From Paralvinella palmiformis (lineage: Eukaryota; Annelida; Polychaeta; Terebellida; Alvinellidae), in assembly GCA_025642065.1 (NCBI GenBank), contig JAODUP010000414.1, forward strand, positions 394,632-458,631: a stretch of 64,000 bases of DNA, in the 5' to 3' direction. Position 1 is the first letter of the stretch. Each line of letters begins with the position of its first letter. The notes under the pieces are model-generated. The model was not told where the DNA came from. It saw nothing but the letters and a program-made list of their open reading frames with translations, and made no database searches. A program made the position numbers and the translations under genes. Positions 53,201 to 60,120 of the stretch are shown piece after piece.

Positions 53201-55186
53201 ATGCGGTAATAATTACCATGTTCGTATAATGTTCACAGAACAGTAATCTCGCCTCCTCAATCGACTCGCTTTGGTTGCCGCTAGCCTAAGAAAGTATTGA
53301 TAGAAGATGGTGATAAATCTAGACATCCAAAATGATACAACTCGATTAATGCAATCTAAATGATGTAGGCTAAACGAGTGCGATTAATTAGTAATCACAC
53401 CCCTGCTACTAATTAAACAATCGGATGTTTTAAGAAAATGTAACAAGAATAAGCAAGGTGGTTAACTTTGAACTGATCATAATGCATGGGAAAATGGATC
53501 GGATAATCATGCAATTTTATATGACAACTGTCAGAAATAAGATGGAAATATCAAATTATACATTTCATGAAGTAGAAAATATTGTTCACATTAAGTATTC
53601 ATTAACATCAACAGGTACACACAAAAAGATAAACAGGAATAATTTTCATACTAATCCAAAGTGATATTTGTTTTTTTTAAATTTATTTTATGATCAACAA
53701 AAAAAAGAAATATAATTGATAAACAGCTGATATTGCTTTTGAATGACCGATAAATTAATAGTTTAAAAATAATCCAATTTCTGGTAATTTTTCTTTCAAA
53801 CTGTACTACCCACAAGCTGTACTTAATTAATTCCACATCCACAATGGTGTTTCGTAGAAAATTGCTGTACCGAATATATTTAGTAAACAAAACTCTGCGT
53901 TCCACTGATGGGGGTTCAAATCAATAATAAAGTGATATTTCGGACTTAAAAATGTGTTCAATGTTAACAATAGAGGGGTGTTCATTACATACAGGTACAG
54001 TTTCAAGGATAAAGCATAGAGAAATAATTGGGTTTTAAAATGTGTTCCCTATAATGAGGTGTCCCTTTTATAGGGGTGTTCTATACAAATTAGAATTCAG
54101 AATAGATACAATATATGAGGAGAGAAAACCCAGCCTGTTTCCTGATAGACTTCACGTACTGTGGTAGTACAGTCAGGATTTCAGTCCCAACTCCTATACA
54201 CGATGATCCACTGGGTCTAACTTGTCTAACTAGTTTATACATCATTGTATATTTTTATTAACTGTCTTACAAACTAACAATTTTATTGACCGATGTTTTG
54301 AATGCATGACAAGGATTGATGTTTTACAGCCACTTTTGTGCACATGGTAAGCTAAATGGGCCGAGTGACGTCAACAGGTAATGAAGCAAAGTCAAAGATG
54401 AAACACCCTTCAGATATTCCCACACCAAGATTCAAACTCCGGTGGTAGCGATTTGTGGTCCAACGTGCTACCAACTAGACCACAGAGGCGCCCCATTTTA
54501 ATATACGTTTTGAATGTGTGAAGAAAGAAATCATGGGAAAATCTGAATTAAATCTTCAAACCATTATCACAGAACTTTGTTGCCATGTCGGACTACCAAG
54601 AGAAGCTTTTACACTGCCCGACATCATGATTAGATTGTCAGGGGAAATCGGGCAAATGTTAATGTTCAAGTCTGCTAAATGTATGTGCAACCAATAAACA
54701 AAGAAAAACTGCATTCACCCAGCTGAAGTGGATTATTACTATACTAGTGTTATATAATTAAATTGTTTGTTCACATAATCACAGTAATATACATAAATGC
54801 AAACCAGTGCAATGTTTTATAAAAGCAATCTATATCAAATGCTAATACACCTAACATGTACTTCTACCAGATTCTTGCTCAGGTCCCTTACTGAATAATA
54901 CATATATTACTGTTGTAAATTTTGTTCCAATGTTATGGCAGTATGTTACATACAATGTATGATTGTATTTTAGATGAATTTTATGAAGCATATATTTGTA
55001 GGAAGCAAAATATTTTAAAACATTATCTGAAAAGTCTCCCCCTGAAAAATAAACTTTCCACAACATCCTCCTACACTTAATAATCCTTGCCCAAAATTTC
55101 CTAGATGATTATAAACATAAACAGTCTTACCATATCTGAGCAAACTTGCCACCTCTACGCTGTAATATGTCTTGGCTGTAAAACAT
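28729..55186 (-). CDS. REC8: REC8 meiotic cohesin subunit (kleisin), 17 coding exons
   Basis: Seventeen minus-strand exons totalling 1713 nt (570 codons plus stop) join without a phase break; known vertebrate REC8 is about 550 residues. Residues 1-113 form the Rad21/Rec8 N-terminal kleisin domain, starting MFYSQDILQRRGGKFAQIW and followed by LAATKASRLRRRDYCSVN and RLSLYLSSLLTNGVVKVY. In the family this part binds SMC3. Residues 524-570 form the C-terminal winged-helix domain (RLEAAKMFYTLL...MVKQAMPYDTITIERG), which binds SMC1. The middle is divergent and acidic, as usual in kleisins. REC8 replaces RAD21 in meiosis, holds sister chromatids together along chromosome axes and is cut by separase. 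RAD21 and RAD21L share both domains, but the WLAAT start and short tail fit REC8 best. An acceptor 15 nt before the ATG implies an upstream non-coding exon that I could not place. Introns are loaded with transposons. Confidence 0.93.
29194..29300 (-). CDS. REC8: REC8 coding exon 16 (start of C-terminal winged helix)
   Basis: Acceptor AATATTTACAG, donor GTGAGC. Encodes residues 508-543 ending TKTRLEAAKMFYTLL, the family signature RR.AA..FY.LL of the SMC1-binding domain. Leaves one base (G). Confidence 0.92.
29540..29721 (-). mobile_element. SINE-A
   Basis: Tail at left (TGATTGATGTTTTACAGCC), body GGCTAAATGGGCCGAGTGAC, head ending GACCACGGAGGC. Upstream of REC8 exon 16, in the exon 15-16 intron. 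Confidence 0.82.
30141..30330 (-). mobile_element. SINE-A with target-site duplication
   Basis: Full copy from TTTGATGTTTTACGGCC to ACCACGGAGGCGCC. Flanks TTCAATATAATGGT and TTCAATGTAATGGT match at 13 of 14 bases. In the REC8 exon 15-16 intron. Confidence 0.88.
30531..30736. repeat. Minisatellite, 16-18 bp unit, about 12 copies
   Basis: Unit GACAAGCGTGAAAAAAA, varying only in the length of the A run and a few single bases. It produces long repetitive minus-strand frames (HACLFFTLVFFSR-like) in all three phases, which are artefacts of the repeat. Confidence 0.92.
30778..31128 (+). mobile_element. SINE-B full-length copy
   Basis: Starts GAGCTCCGGTGGCCTAGCGG (A-box) with B-box CAGGTTCGAACCCCGC, then GAGGTCGAAACTTTTCCAGG, AGGGGGACGTTAAAGACCCC and the tail GGGGATTCTCCCCGAACAAC. 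Follows the minisatellite directly. Confidence 0.88.
31196..31350 (+). mobile_element. SINE-C, tRNA-derived
   Basis: Head ACGTGGCCTCGTGGATTAGA (A-box-like), GAGGTTAGAATCATCCC (B-box-like), then GCACTATAGTAGGAGGAGCT and GGCATGGTTTTCTCTGCC. Inverse match at 16076 and a weak one at 54115-54230. Confidence 0.68.
31365..31500. mobile_element. Non-LTR 3'-end type fragment
   Basis: CATTTATATAGCGCCCTATT and GAGGCGCTTTACAATATTAT are typical of the 3' ends of several animal LINE/SINE families. Only this short part is present. Confidence 0.35.
31624..31676. repeat. (AT)n(CA)n microsatellite
   Basis: AT run followed by ACACACAC run. Confidence 0.9.
32414..32523 (-). CDS. REC8: REC8 coding exon 15
   Basis: Acceptor ATTGTTTCAG, donor GTACGT. 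Encodes residues 472-507 (VSGEHLASPGSLRSFDVAGL then DLDPDSAQRKERRNDD), a charged linker. Phases match on both sides. Confidence 0.78.
33445..33545 (-). mobile_element. SINE-A, internally deleted
   Basis: Tail part TGTTTTACGGCCACTTTTGT joins directly to head part CTAATTAGACCACGAAGGCA; the middle is gone. Confidence 0.7.
33835..34026 (+). mobile_element. SINE-A
   Basis: Head GGGCGCCTCTGCGGTCTAGT, B-box-like TTCAAATCTTGGC, body GGTCGCTCGGCCCATTTAGC, ATC tail ending 40 bp before the 3' border of REC8 exon 14. Confidence 0.85.
34066..34165 (-). CDS. REC8: REC8 coding exon 14
   Basis: Acceptor TATTCCTAG, donor GTAATG. Encodes PSSKLIARSSVDQELTLDAV and SIPEPEELGILHE, resembling the SLEISL...ISLIPPEE segment before the C-terminal domain of vertebrate REC8. 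Confidence 0.82.
34382..34551 (-). CDS. REC8: REC8 coding exon 13
   Basis: Acceptor TTTTCTCCAG, donor GTACTG. Encodes residues 382-437, starting LEMSEDVPRESAAVSMEIRE. Its two-base overhang AG is completed by the first base of exon 14. Divergent linker region. Confidence 0.82.
34675..35099. mobile_element. H5-family element copy
   Basis: Blocks AGCCAAGGAAA, TTTTCCAGGACA, GGTAATAAATCAAGATATGT, TTATTGACATTTTTATGG and a right end CACGTGGAAATCCTG. Same order as the copies at 45554 and 52351. In the REC8 exon 12-13 intron. Confidence 0.65.
35715..35980 (+). pseudogene. LINE 3' end
   Basis: The stretch GAAAAGTTTAAATCTCTTCT with AAAACACACCTGTTTAAGGT encodes EKFKSLLKTHLFKV, the typical C-terminus of CR1/Jockey proteins, followed by a 3' UTR ending in ATATACATTATTATTATTAT. 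Second copy at 40155-40460. Confidence 0.65.
36408..36487 (-). CDS. REC8: REC8 coding exon 12 (probable)
   Basis: Acceptor TTGCTCTCCTACAG with a good pyrimidine tract, donor GTACGA. Encodes a Ser/Gly-rich linker, GSSSGSEKGSTRGIGLTIG then EPPLSPV. It is the only exon found that converts phase 1 of exon 11 to phase 0 of exon 13. Confidence 0.68.
36758..37591 (+). mobile_element. Tigger/pogo-like DNA transposon with transposase relic
   Basis: Inverted ends CAGTAAAAGTTGGTTATGAA and CATTATAACCCACTTTTACTG, flanked by TA on both sides as in the Tc1/mariner-pogo group. From 37141 the plus strand encodes MASKRKPVSLDTKSQVL and, after a frame break at KVDKK, KTQIAKEYGALCSTLSTWLK then NKDALRKAH: the CENP-B-type helix-turn-helix of Tigger transposases. 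The DDE domain is absent. Lies in the REC8 exon 11-12 intron. About 0.83 kb, dead. Confidence 0.82.
37592..37642. repeat. (TA)n(CA)n microsatellite
   Basis: AT run starting with the TA duplication of the Tigger element, then a CA run. Another AT run lies just left of the element (36735-36757). Confidence 0.9.
37700..39580. other. REC8 intron 11, no recognised element
   Basis: AT-rich sequence. The ORFs at 37729-37965 and 38421-38630 (minus) have splice-like strings but no kleisin resemblance and do not fit the phase, so they were left out. Confidence 0.35.
39590..39650 (-). CDS. REC8: REC8 coding exon 11
   Basis: Acceptor ATTTTTCAG, donor GTAAGC. Encodes DFPSCPWKSSKQLLDGPGAR plus one base. 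The strong splice signals and matching phases support it; the residues are not conserved. Confidence 0.75.
39825..39986 (-). CDS. REC8: REC8 coding exon 10, with two separase-type motifs
   Basis: Acceptor ACATCTTCAG, donor GTAAGC, 54 codons in phase 0. Encodes SEEQIRQPKRHRQHQLHIDS and NITLSKEQIREQ, the counterpart of the basic block plus IS.E....QL in other REC8 proteins. SEEQIR (292-297) and SKEQIR (316-321) both fit the (S/D)xExxR separase consensus. Confidence 0.88.
40155..40460 (+). pseudogene. LINE 3' end
   Basis: Encodes GDCVFSVAAPTLWNRLPSDI then RNASSPEKF and, after a stop, LKTHPFKVAF: the C-terminus of a CR1/Jockey-type LINE. The 3' tail is ATTAAATATACATTATTATT. Same family as 35715. 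Confidence 0.75.
40951..42046. mobile_element. hAT-like H1 element, long form with internal duplication
   Basis: Left end TGGACACAGGGTCAATTCC (decayed), right end GGAATTGACCCCATGTCTG. Flanks ATAGTTCA and ATAGGTCA agree at 7 of 8 bases. A block containing CCCATGGTATCCAGACCATT and GCCACAGTCAGTGTGC occurs twice, at 41205-41320 and 41810-41935. In the REC8 exon 9-10 intron. Confidence 0.75.
42295..42491 (-). mobile_element. SINE-A
   Basis: Complete family order with tail TGATTGGTGATGATTGATGT at left and head CTAGACCACGGAGGCGCC at right. AACATTTTG on both sides (42275 region and 42498 region) is a likely target-site duplication. Confidence 0.88.
42961..43078 (-). CDS. REC8: REC8 coding exon 9
   Basis: Acceptor ATTCATCCAG, donor GTTGTT. 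Encodes residues 241-280, a proline-rich linker (LGPTEVTPFEFPDVDLPLEP...PPYTPSPE), as expected for the REC8 centre. A second donor (GTGGCT) downstream is possible. Confidence 0.8.
43080..44360. other. REC8 intron 8, nothing recognised
   Basis: AT-rich, no ORF with context. A GT run lies at 44279-44295. Confidence 0.35.
44362..44495 (-). CDS. REC8: REC8 coding exon 8
   Basis: Acceptor TTGTCCACCAG, donor GTCAGT. Encodes residues 197-240: LPEGEEIPPMDIHQLDELEQ and onward to ATLAEKLD, an acidic linker. Another GT four codons earlier could serve as donor, so the 3' border is less sure. Confidence 0.8.
44758..45131. mobile_element. hAT-like H1 MITE inserted in a CA repeat
   Basis: Left end CAGACATGGGGTCAATTCA, right end GGAATTGAACCCATGT (last bases lost). 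Both flanks are ACACACAC, so a target-site duplication cannot be told from the microsatellite. In the REC8 exon 7-8 intron. Confidence 0.7.
45183..45259 (-). CDS. REC8: REC8 coding exon 7
   Basis: Acceptor TACTGATCAG, donor GTTAAG. Encodes TESPLLADREDITLRELE and TSKELLQ, resembling the PE.IT..E motif in the middle of vertebrate REC8. Ends in phase 0. Confidence 0.8.
45554..45990. mobile_element. H5-family hAT-like element
   Basis: Left end GGTTCCCGCAGCCAAGGAAA, right end CCAGGATGTGTGGGAACCCTG shortened here to its last 20 bases: CAGGATGTGTGGGAACCCTG. The body is filled with CCAGGACATTTCC words. No matching 8-bp flanks seen. In the REC8 exon 6-7 intron. Confidence 0.65.
46113..46209 (+). pseudogene. 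POT1-like OB-fold exon or fragment inside a REC8 intron, opposite strand
   Basis: Between an acceptor (CAATGTTTTGCAG) and a GTACGT donor lies an open stretch encoding DVNVQLRLYLDNARYYQYQV and GSFMKIRNKNF. This resembles the end of the second OB fold of the telomere end-binding protein POT1, where a strand (ILVYDN-type) is followed by A...KVGSFLRI. It sits on the plus strand in the REC8 intron between coding exons 6 and 7. No other POT1-like exon was seen nearby on the plus strand, so it is more likely a captured or duplicated exon than a working gene. The match is from memory of the motif and covers only about 32 residues. Confidence 0.4.
46354..46408 (-). CDS. REC8: REC8 coding exon 6 (probable)
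   Basis: 55 nt between the acceptor AACGTTAG and the weak donor GTTCTT. Encodes ETWPPLQMELSSSYHIAP. It is needed to convert phase 0 of exon 5 into the phase required by exon 7, which is the main support; the sequence itself is not conserved. Confidence 0.62.
47256..47370 (-). CDS. REC8: REC8 coding exon 5
   Basis: Acceptor TTTCTTCAG, donor GTACGT. Encodes residues 114-152, including DDVPDLEAFEM and GFGQIEPLDIADW, resembling the acidic stretch after the N-terminal domain of REC8 (EDAPDPFFG...PFDIPQ). Confidence 0.87.
47588..47665 (-). mobile_element. SINE-D fragment
   Basis: CATCCCACAGTGACGAGG and GGATCCCACGACCTGGAA are the inverse of the B-box and GGGATGTTT region of the copy at 24500. Confidence 0.5.
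47965..48005. repeat. (AT)n microsatellite
   Basis: AT run about 40 bp from the 3' border of REC8 exon 4. Confidence 0.9.
48045..48120 (-). CDS. REC8: REC8 coding exon 4
   Basis: Acceptor TTCTTTTCAG, donor GTTGGT. Encodes residues 89-113 (HDVYSFSKNFSHFIIYTS then EIDLDPR), closing the SMC3-binding N-terminal domain. Both phases fit the neighbours. Confidence 0.82.
48915..49134. mobile_element. Harbinger-like MITE, right part
   Basis: GGAGCGATCCATTTTGTCGC, CACATATGGAATCATGCTCG and a right end GGAATCTCGGCC followed by TAA. Matches the right half of the element at 58899-59436. Confidence 0.55.
49180..50520. other. REC8 intron 3, mostly unrecognised
   Basis: A run of GTGGGCAAGTG-like words near 49425-49470 may belong to another MITE. 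A C-run and CA microsatellite lie at 50190-50230. No coding signal is supported. Confidence 0.3.
50521..50690 (-). mobile_element. SINE-A
   Basis: GATGACGATGATGATTTTGT tail, GGCTAAATGGGCCAAGCGAC body, CTACCAACTGGACCAAGGAT head. Several transitions and a short deletion in the tail. Confidence 0.75.
51915..52053 (-). mobile_element. 5'-truncated SINE-A with 14-bp target-site duplication
   Basis: Tail TGATGATGATTGGTGTTTTA to GATTCGAACACGGATGG, lacking the A-box end. Flanked by TACCCCAAACCTGA at 51901-51914 and 52054-52067, identical. Lies 70 bp from REC8 exon 3. Confidence 0.9.
52137..52276 (-). CDS. REC8: REC8 coding exon 3
   Basis: Acceptor TTATTGCAG, donor GTAAGT. Encodes residues 42-88, including RLSLYLSSLLTNGVVKVY, the conserved .FSLYLSAQL..GV.RVY block of the N-terminal kleisin domain. 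Confidence 0.95.
52351..52799. mobile_element. H5-family hAT-like element
   Basis: Left GCTTCCCACAGCCAAGGAAA, right CAGGATGCGTGGAAACGCTG, body with CCAGGACTTTTCCAGG words. Third copy of the family within REC8 introns. Confidence 0.65.
53217..53285 (-). CDS. REC8: REC8 coding exon 2
   Basis: Acceptor TTTCTTAG, donor GTAATT, 69 nt. Completes Trp19 and encodes LAATKASRLRRRDYCSVN, equivalent to the WLAAT.....K/R.E/DY..VN block of REC8. Too short for ordinary ORF detection. Leaves TG, completed as Cys42. Confidence 0.92.
54312..54494 (-). mobile_element. SINE-A
   Basis: ATTGATGTTTTACAGCCACT tail, GGCCGAGTGACGTCAACAGG body, GACCACAGAGGCGCCCC head. In the REC8 exon 1-2 intron. Confidence 0.82.
55131..55186 (-). 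CDS. REC8: REC8 coding exon 1
   Basis: ATG at 55186, donor GTAAGA. Encodes residues 1-18 plus two bases of Trp19. The canonical kleisin start MFY is the reason for this start. An acceptor (TTCCACAG) ends at 55202, so the exon begins at 55201 with 15 nt of 5' UTR. Confidence 0.92.
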
Positions 55187-56299
55187 GACCACTTGAAGTG
55201 TCTGTGGAATTAAATAATATTTTCATATGCTTTATACATCTGTGAGGAAAATTATACATTTGTCATAAAAACATAACTCTTAAATTAAAATGGGACATTC
55301 TTTATGTTATTAAGTAAGGTGTATCCATGGCCCATTTAGTATTATGGTTAGTCGCAGGATGTTTGCGCCTGCATGGTTTCAAACCCTGGTTCAGGGGCAA
55401 GGTGAATAGCCTACCTTGTATAAATAAGTGGGCAAAAACAGCAACATTTAAATGTTTTAATTTAACATGCATACCATTTTCTTCAGATATCTGCATTCTT
55501 TGGATATTTATTTTAATTAATTAATCCACTTTAGACATCAATTAAAGCAGTCCAAGCCAAAATGGTGATATAAAAAGTAGAAAAAGTAGTTTCTAAACCC
55601 CCTAAAGTAGGAGAAATAGTTGTCAGCCCGGTGGTTATGCTGATATTTAAACTATTCTACTTTTCCCACGACAAATCAAATGGTTAAAATATTAAGAAAC
55701 AATAATTTATTCAATGAACAAACCCAGATTTGTATTTGTCATTTTCAAAATGTTTTTCCTACACACGTGCTCGGAAGTTGTTGTGTTTATGTTTTAGGCA
55801 TGATCTTGTTGACATCTGAAGCATTGGTACGACAGTGGTGGTTGGCCAAATATCAATAGAATCTCCTCTTTCAACCAACCATCAATCGTTTTACAGCCAT
55901 GGCTCTGAAGTTACCTGGGAAATTTAAATCTCACACTCTTGCACAACATTATTTTGGGATTGAACCCCCCCCAGAGAAATTTTATTTATGTTGAAATAAA
56001 GATGGATGTTTAATAACTAAATCATTAGTTGCTTTGTATTTCACCTGGTGTAAATAAGATTAGGGCTATTTTTTTTCTTGACCTCACTACACCTACATTA
56101 GTAAATCCATTTCCATTGGCAATTATTCACCTTGCCCCTGTACTAGTATTTTAGCCAATATATTTCCCCCAACTATTTTCGTGCACGTCCTATATTCTCT
56201 TGCGGTACCTGGGCCAGCAACTTTTCATCAGGGCTGACAACTTTTAGGACTTGCCAGCCCTGGTGTCTGATAATATTTTTACGGAATTTCCAACACTGA

Positions 56300-57130
56300 T
56301 ATAATACGTATGAATTTTACACCCGTACCAGCTCTCCATGGAGAGATGGGACAGTTAAACTGTAAATATAGTAAACACTTAAACATGTTAAGATTCTGGA
56401 ACCACTTAATTAAGATGAATCCAGAACGCTTGACCAAGTATATGTTAAAACTATTTTTTACAAAATTGATCTGCATGCTGTGTATCAACAGCAAAGAATA
56501 GGTGATTTGGGAAAATGTAAAGTAGAATTAAAGCTCCACAATGAAGAAAATTGGAAAAAATTATTTAATACGTAAACCTAAACTGAGACAATATGCATTT
56601 TAAATCAAATTATGAAATGAAACTTTATATAAATCTAGTAAGTAACAAATTTGAACGATCCCTAATTGCCAAATTGAGATGTAGTATACCCCAACTGAAT
56701 GTAGAACTTGGCCGCTTTAATCAAACCAGATTGGAAGATAGATTATGTAAAATTTGTGAGGAAGGTTTTGTTGAGGATGAAATTCATTTTTTTGTGTGTG
56801 TATGCTCAAAATATTGAACAGAAAGAGAAAACTTCTACCTGAAAATTTCAAATAAATATATAAATTTCAAACTTTTAAACACATTTGATAAATTTTTGTA
56901 TATTATGAAGAATGTCAATCATAATTTTGCCAATTTTGTAAAGGTTATATGGAACAACAGAAGCTCTCTTTTCTATATATGAAATACAGGTAGAGGTCTA
57001 GCACTTGTTCCCAAGCTCAGATATATGTAGCTGACCAATAAGCCTGTAAGGCTGGGTGTATGTTATTGTTTTGTTACAATGATGATCTCTATATGCACTT
57101 GTTAGTATAATAAAATATATTTGACTTGAC
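56300..57130 (+). pseudogene. Non-LTR retrotransposon C-terminal domain relic
   Basis: The plus-strand frame at 56593-56814 encodes ERSLIAKLRCSIPQLNVELG then RFNQTRLEDRLCKICEEGFV and EDEIHFFV. The CKIC...EDE.HF..C pattern is the zinc-binding C-terminal segment found in some LINE clades. Upstream frames to 56300 and downstream ones (FVKVIWNNRSSLFYI) continue the homology with stops. The 3' end is near ATAATAAAATATATTTGACT at 57102-57125. Confidence 0.65.
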
Positions 57131-58080
57131 TGAATTAATTTTGGACTAATAAATAATTTAAACCGGGTGTTTATATCTACTTCTCTAACCTATAGCCTTG
57201 TACTCCTAATCATGGCAGGTCAAACTCAGAAGACCCGTCACAATTATTATGTCACACTGGTTTTATGAGTATACGGTTAGTCATAACCGAGTTCAGTTGG
57301 ATAGATTAATACTCATTATACTGTGTTACAAGATATCGGATAACAAGACCAATAATTTGCATGCAACCACGAATTCTTGGGTCGGGTTTTGCCTCAATTA
57401 GTTAGGGTTACTGTAATATTTATGCGCGTCACGGAAATAGGTCAAGAAAATTATTTACTGACGACATCAAATAAGATCGTTATCACGATAATATAGATAT
57501 GACAAACCGTAAACGACTTTGTGGAAAAATCGATCTCCTTCGAAAAAAGGCGCCAATCCGAACGTCTTTCGCGCGCATTCAATATTAAACAAGTATAGCT
57601 ATCGACTGAATGTTTAGTTTCGAATAATCACAATTAAAGGGGGGGACTGTAATTTGTTACATTGAGATGTAGAGCAATCTAATAAATTTATATTTCACAA
57701 CATAAAAAATTAACCAATCATTAGCTTAGACCATTTCTATCAAATTTCTATCCTCTTTTACACGAAAATCTTTTAATAGCAATAATTTACGTTTAATATG
57801 ATTTATTTGCCTTCAATTTATTTGCGTTCAACAGCAGATAAGACTTATATAGATCTATAACTCCATACATTTATATATTACACCATACAATATATCACAT
57901 AAAATAAGCAAATTGCCTTTAAAAGGGCAGCAGTGAGATAGTCTACACATATAATTACTGTTGTTCAAATTTGTGGTCGAGACTCCAGGCTTTCGACAAA
58001 TTGGTCATAGCCCGCGGTGTGTTCTTTTTTATTGTGTTGTTGCGGCGTTATTATTGTTTGTGGTGTTTTACACATAATTA
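57131..58080. other. No gene or recognised element
   Basis: AT-rich upstream region of REC8. A short GC-richer piece with GGCGCC and CGCGCGC lies at 57550-57580. No first exon was identified. Confidence 0.3.
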
Positions 58081-58083
58081 AGT

Positions 58084-58440
58084 TTGTTTTGTTTTTCGGG
58101 GAGAATCCACGGGCTGTCGCTTATTCGGCACAGCCTCAATGTTGGAGTGGTTGAGAAATCTCCTCCCCCACCACTCACAGGGGAGCTGGACGGAAAGATG
58201 GAGCAGAAATACCCTGAGGGTGGTCACTGCCAGAGTGTTTTACGTCCTCAGGTTTTTTTAACGTCCCCCTTTAATTTTAATAATTCAGTGAAGACGGCAG
58301 TGCCATTTAACGTGGTCAGCCACCCATGATGTTGTGAGCCGAGAAATTAATCTCTGGAAAAAGTTTCGACCTCTTGCGGGGTTCGAACCTGTGACCGTTG
58401 GCACAAAGTGCCGGGTGCTTAACCACTAGGCCACCGAAGA
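58084..58440 (-). mobile_element. SINE-B full-length copy
   Basis: Tail GGGGAGAATCCACGGGCTGT at left, body GGTCACTGCCAGAGTGTTTT, head CTTAACCACTAGGCCACCGA at right. Complete order as in 11272 and 30778. Confidence 0.85.
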
Positions 58441-58459
58441 TCACCATAATTAAGTGATC

Positions 58460-58461
<2 letters not shown>

Positions 58462-58519
<58 letters not shown>
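58462..58519. repeat. (AT)n(GT)n microsatellite
   Basis: AT run followed by GT run. Confidence 0.9.
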
Positions 58520-58652
58520 GAAGAGAAGAGGTGGGGAGGTTCGACCACCTTACACTTCAATGGTATAATCTTAGTATGTACTATACAGCATTCCACAAGA
58601 AGTTCGTTTCTACCGGTCCCTTAATGTTTAATGTTCCTAATAAGGCATTGAT

Positions 58653-58701
58653 CACGTGATTTATAAGCAAAGTGGCGGGAGGGGCGGTTTGACCACACGT
58701 G
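58653..58701. promoter_or_regulatory. Candidate E-box / E2F motif cluster
   Basis: CACGTG at 58653-58658, GGCGGGA at 58674-58680 with GGGGCGG following, and a second CACGTG at 58696-58701, all within 49 bp of otherwise AT-rich DNA, about 3.5 kb upstream of the REC8 start codon. REC8 must have an upstream non-coding exon, so this is a candidate promoter element. Assignment to REC8 is inferred. Confidence 0.35.
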
Positions 58702-58898
58702 GCGGTGATAATCGACCGATTCAGTTTGTTATGTGGATATCGTTTTCAACTAAAATTTGCTGTTTCTTATCATTCTTAATCGTTCAGTAGATCTATTCAC
58801 TTTTTATTCCGTTTCGTACGTTGTCAATACGTACATAAATAAATTGCTATTCAAATAAATAACATCAATGTGGTTGATTGACATTCAAAAAAGTCTAA

Positions 58899-59436
58899 GG
58901 CTTAGATTCCATATACGCGGTCTGCGGCATGCGCGATGCGGCATGCGTGATGCGGTATCCGGCATGCGATTTGCGTGATTCCATATGTACGTGCGTTCCC
59001 ATGCGTTTTCGCTCTGTCATGCTAAAAATATGGCAATACAACAGAAATACAGATAGCAAAAAAACTAAAACAGGTGTGTGTTTGTGTAGAGGGGGGTCAG
59101 TTACTCACCCAAAACAGATTTTACAAATTATAGAACTACAATTTGACGTGGAGAAATTCGAACAATACTTCAGCTTGACCAGATAATCTAAAATCAGGCC
59201 AAGTTGTTCGGAAAACACCTGCACCTGACGTCACATTATGGATTCCCCCGTCCGTTTTTTTTTGCCGTACGAATCACTACATGGAGCGATTCAGTTTGCC
59301 GTATCCACATCGGTACGCAGCCGCAGGACAAATCGTATGCCGCATCCGGACATATGGAATCGGGCTCGTCTGTTTACATGCTGTTCCATTTTTGTCGTAT
59401 CCGGATGCCGCATACCGCGTATATGGAATCAAAGCT
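58899..59436. mobile_element. Harbinger-like element with TAA duplication
   Basis: Left end GGCTTAGATTCCATATACGC, right end GCGTATATGGAATCAAAGCT; arms continue with GATGCGGCAT words. TAA precedes the left end and follows the right end, the 3-bp target typical of PIF/Harbinger. A plus-strand frame near 59100-59186 encodes THPKQILQIIELQFDVEKFE then QYFSLTR, possibly the start of a transposase, but too short to be sure. Related copies: 48915-49134 and 60609-60705. Confidence 0.6.
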
Positions 59437-59439
59437 TAA

Positions 59440-59840
59440 TTAGATCTTCTTAGAATTTTCCGTTACTTATGATTGCACGTTTAAATGATGCCAAACGCGA
59501 AAACCATTTGTAAATACATTCACCGCAATTTGAATTGAAGTATTATTTATTGACAATTAGACAACATCTAGACTTAAATAACTGTAAAGATAGCAATACC
59601 TGACTAAATTTACTTAGATTACAACAATTGTTGATTAACATATGAAAGTCTAATTTAATTTCCTTGGACTTGTACTCATGATTGCAGGCTCGAATCGTGC
59701 TAAACTAGAAAACGATTTGCAAATACGTTAATTACAATTTGAATTATACTTATTTATTGGTAGTTGAGCAGAATATAGTTAGATAACATCTGCATATATA
59801 ACGTAGCAGAGAGTTGGATGTTCAAATATTATCGGCTCAA
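59440..59840. other. Imperfect direct duplication, no gene
   Basis: Two similar blocks of about 200 bp (59455-59560 and 59660-59780) share GATTGCA..., AAACGATTTG/CCATTTGTAAATAC and AATTTGAATT.TA...TTTATTG. Nothing coding. Confidence 0.4.
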
Positions 59841-59868
59841 GCCAATAAGATAGGGTGCCTAAAACATC

Positions 59869-59900
<32 letters not shown>

Positions 59901-59961
59901 CACACACATTTACTGATGCATTTGCAAAAGACGTAAAATTTGATTATATATCTATAACACG

Positions 59962-60120
59962 GATGATGATGATTGATGTTTTACGGCCACTTTTGTGCAC
60001 ACGGTTAGCTAAACGAACCGAGCGACCTCCAAATGTAATGAAGCGAAGTCAAAGATGAAACAACCTTCAGATATGCCCATGCCGAGATTCGAACTCAGGT
60101 GGCAGTGATCTGTGGTCCAA
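59962..60120 (-). mobile_element. SINE-A, 5'-truncated
   Basis: ATGATGATTGATGTTTTACG tail to GATCTGTGGTCCAACAGG. A separate plus-strand tail fragment with a long ATC run is at 59851-59899. Confidence 0.82.

Noticed and set aside
53940..54090. Possible Tc1/Tigger end (GAGGTGTCCCTTTTATAGGGG)
   Set aside because: Suggestive terminal-like string, but no opposite terminus was found.
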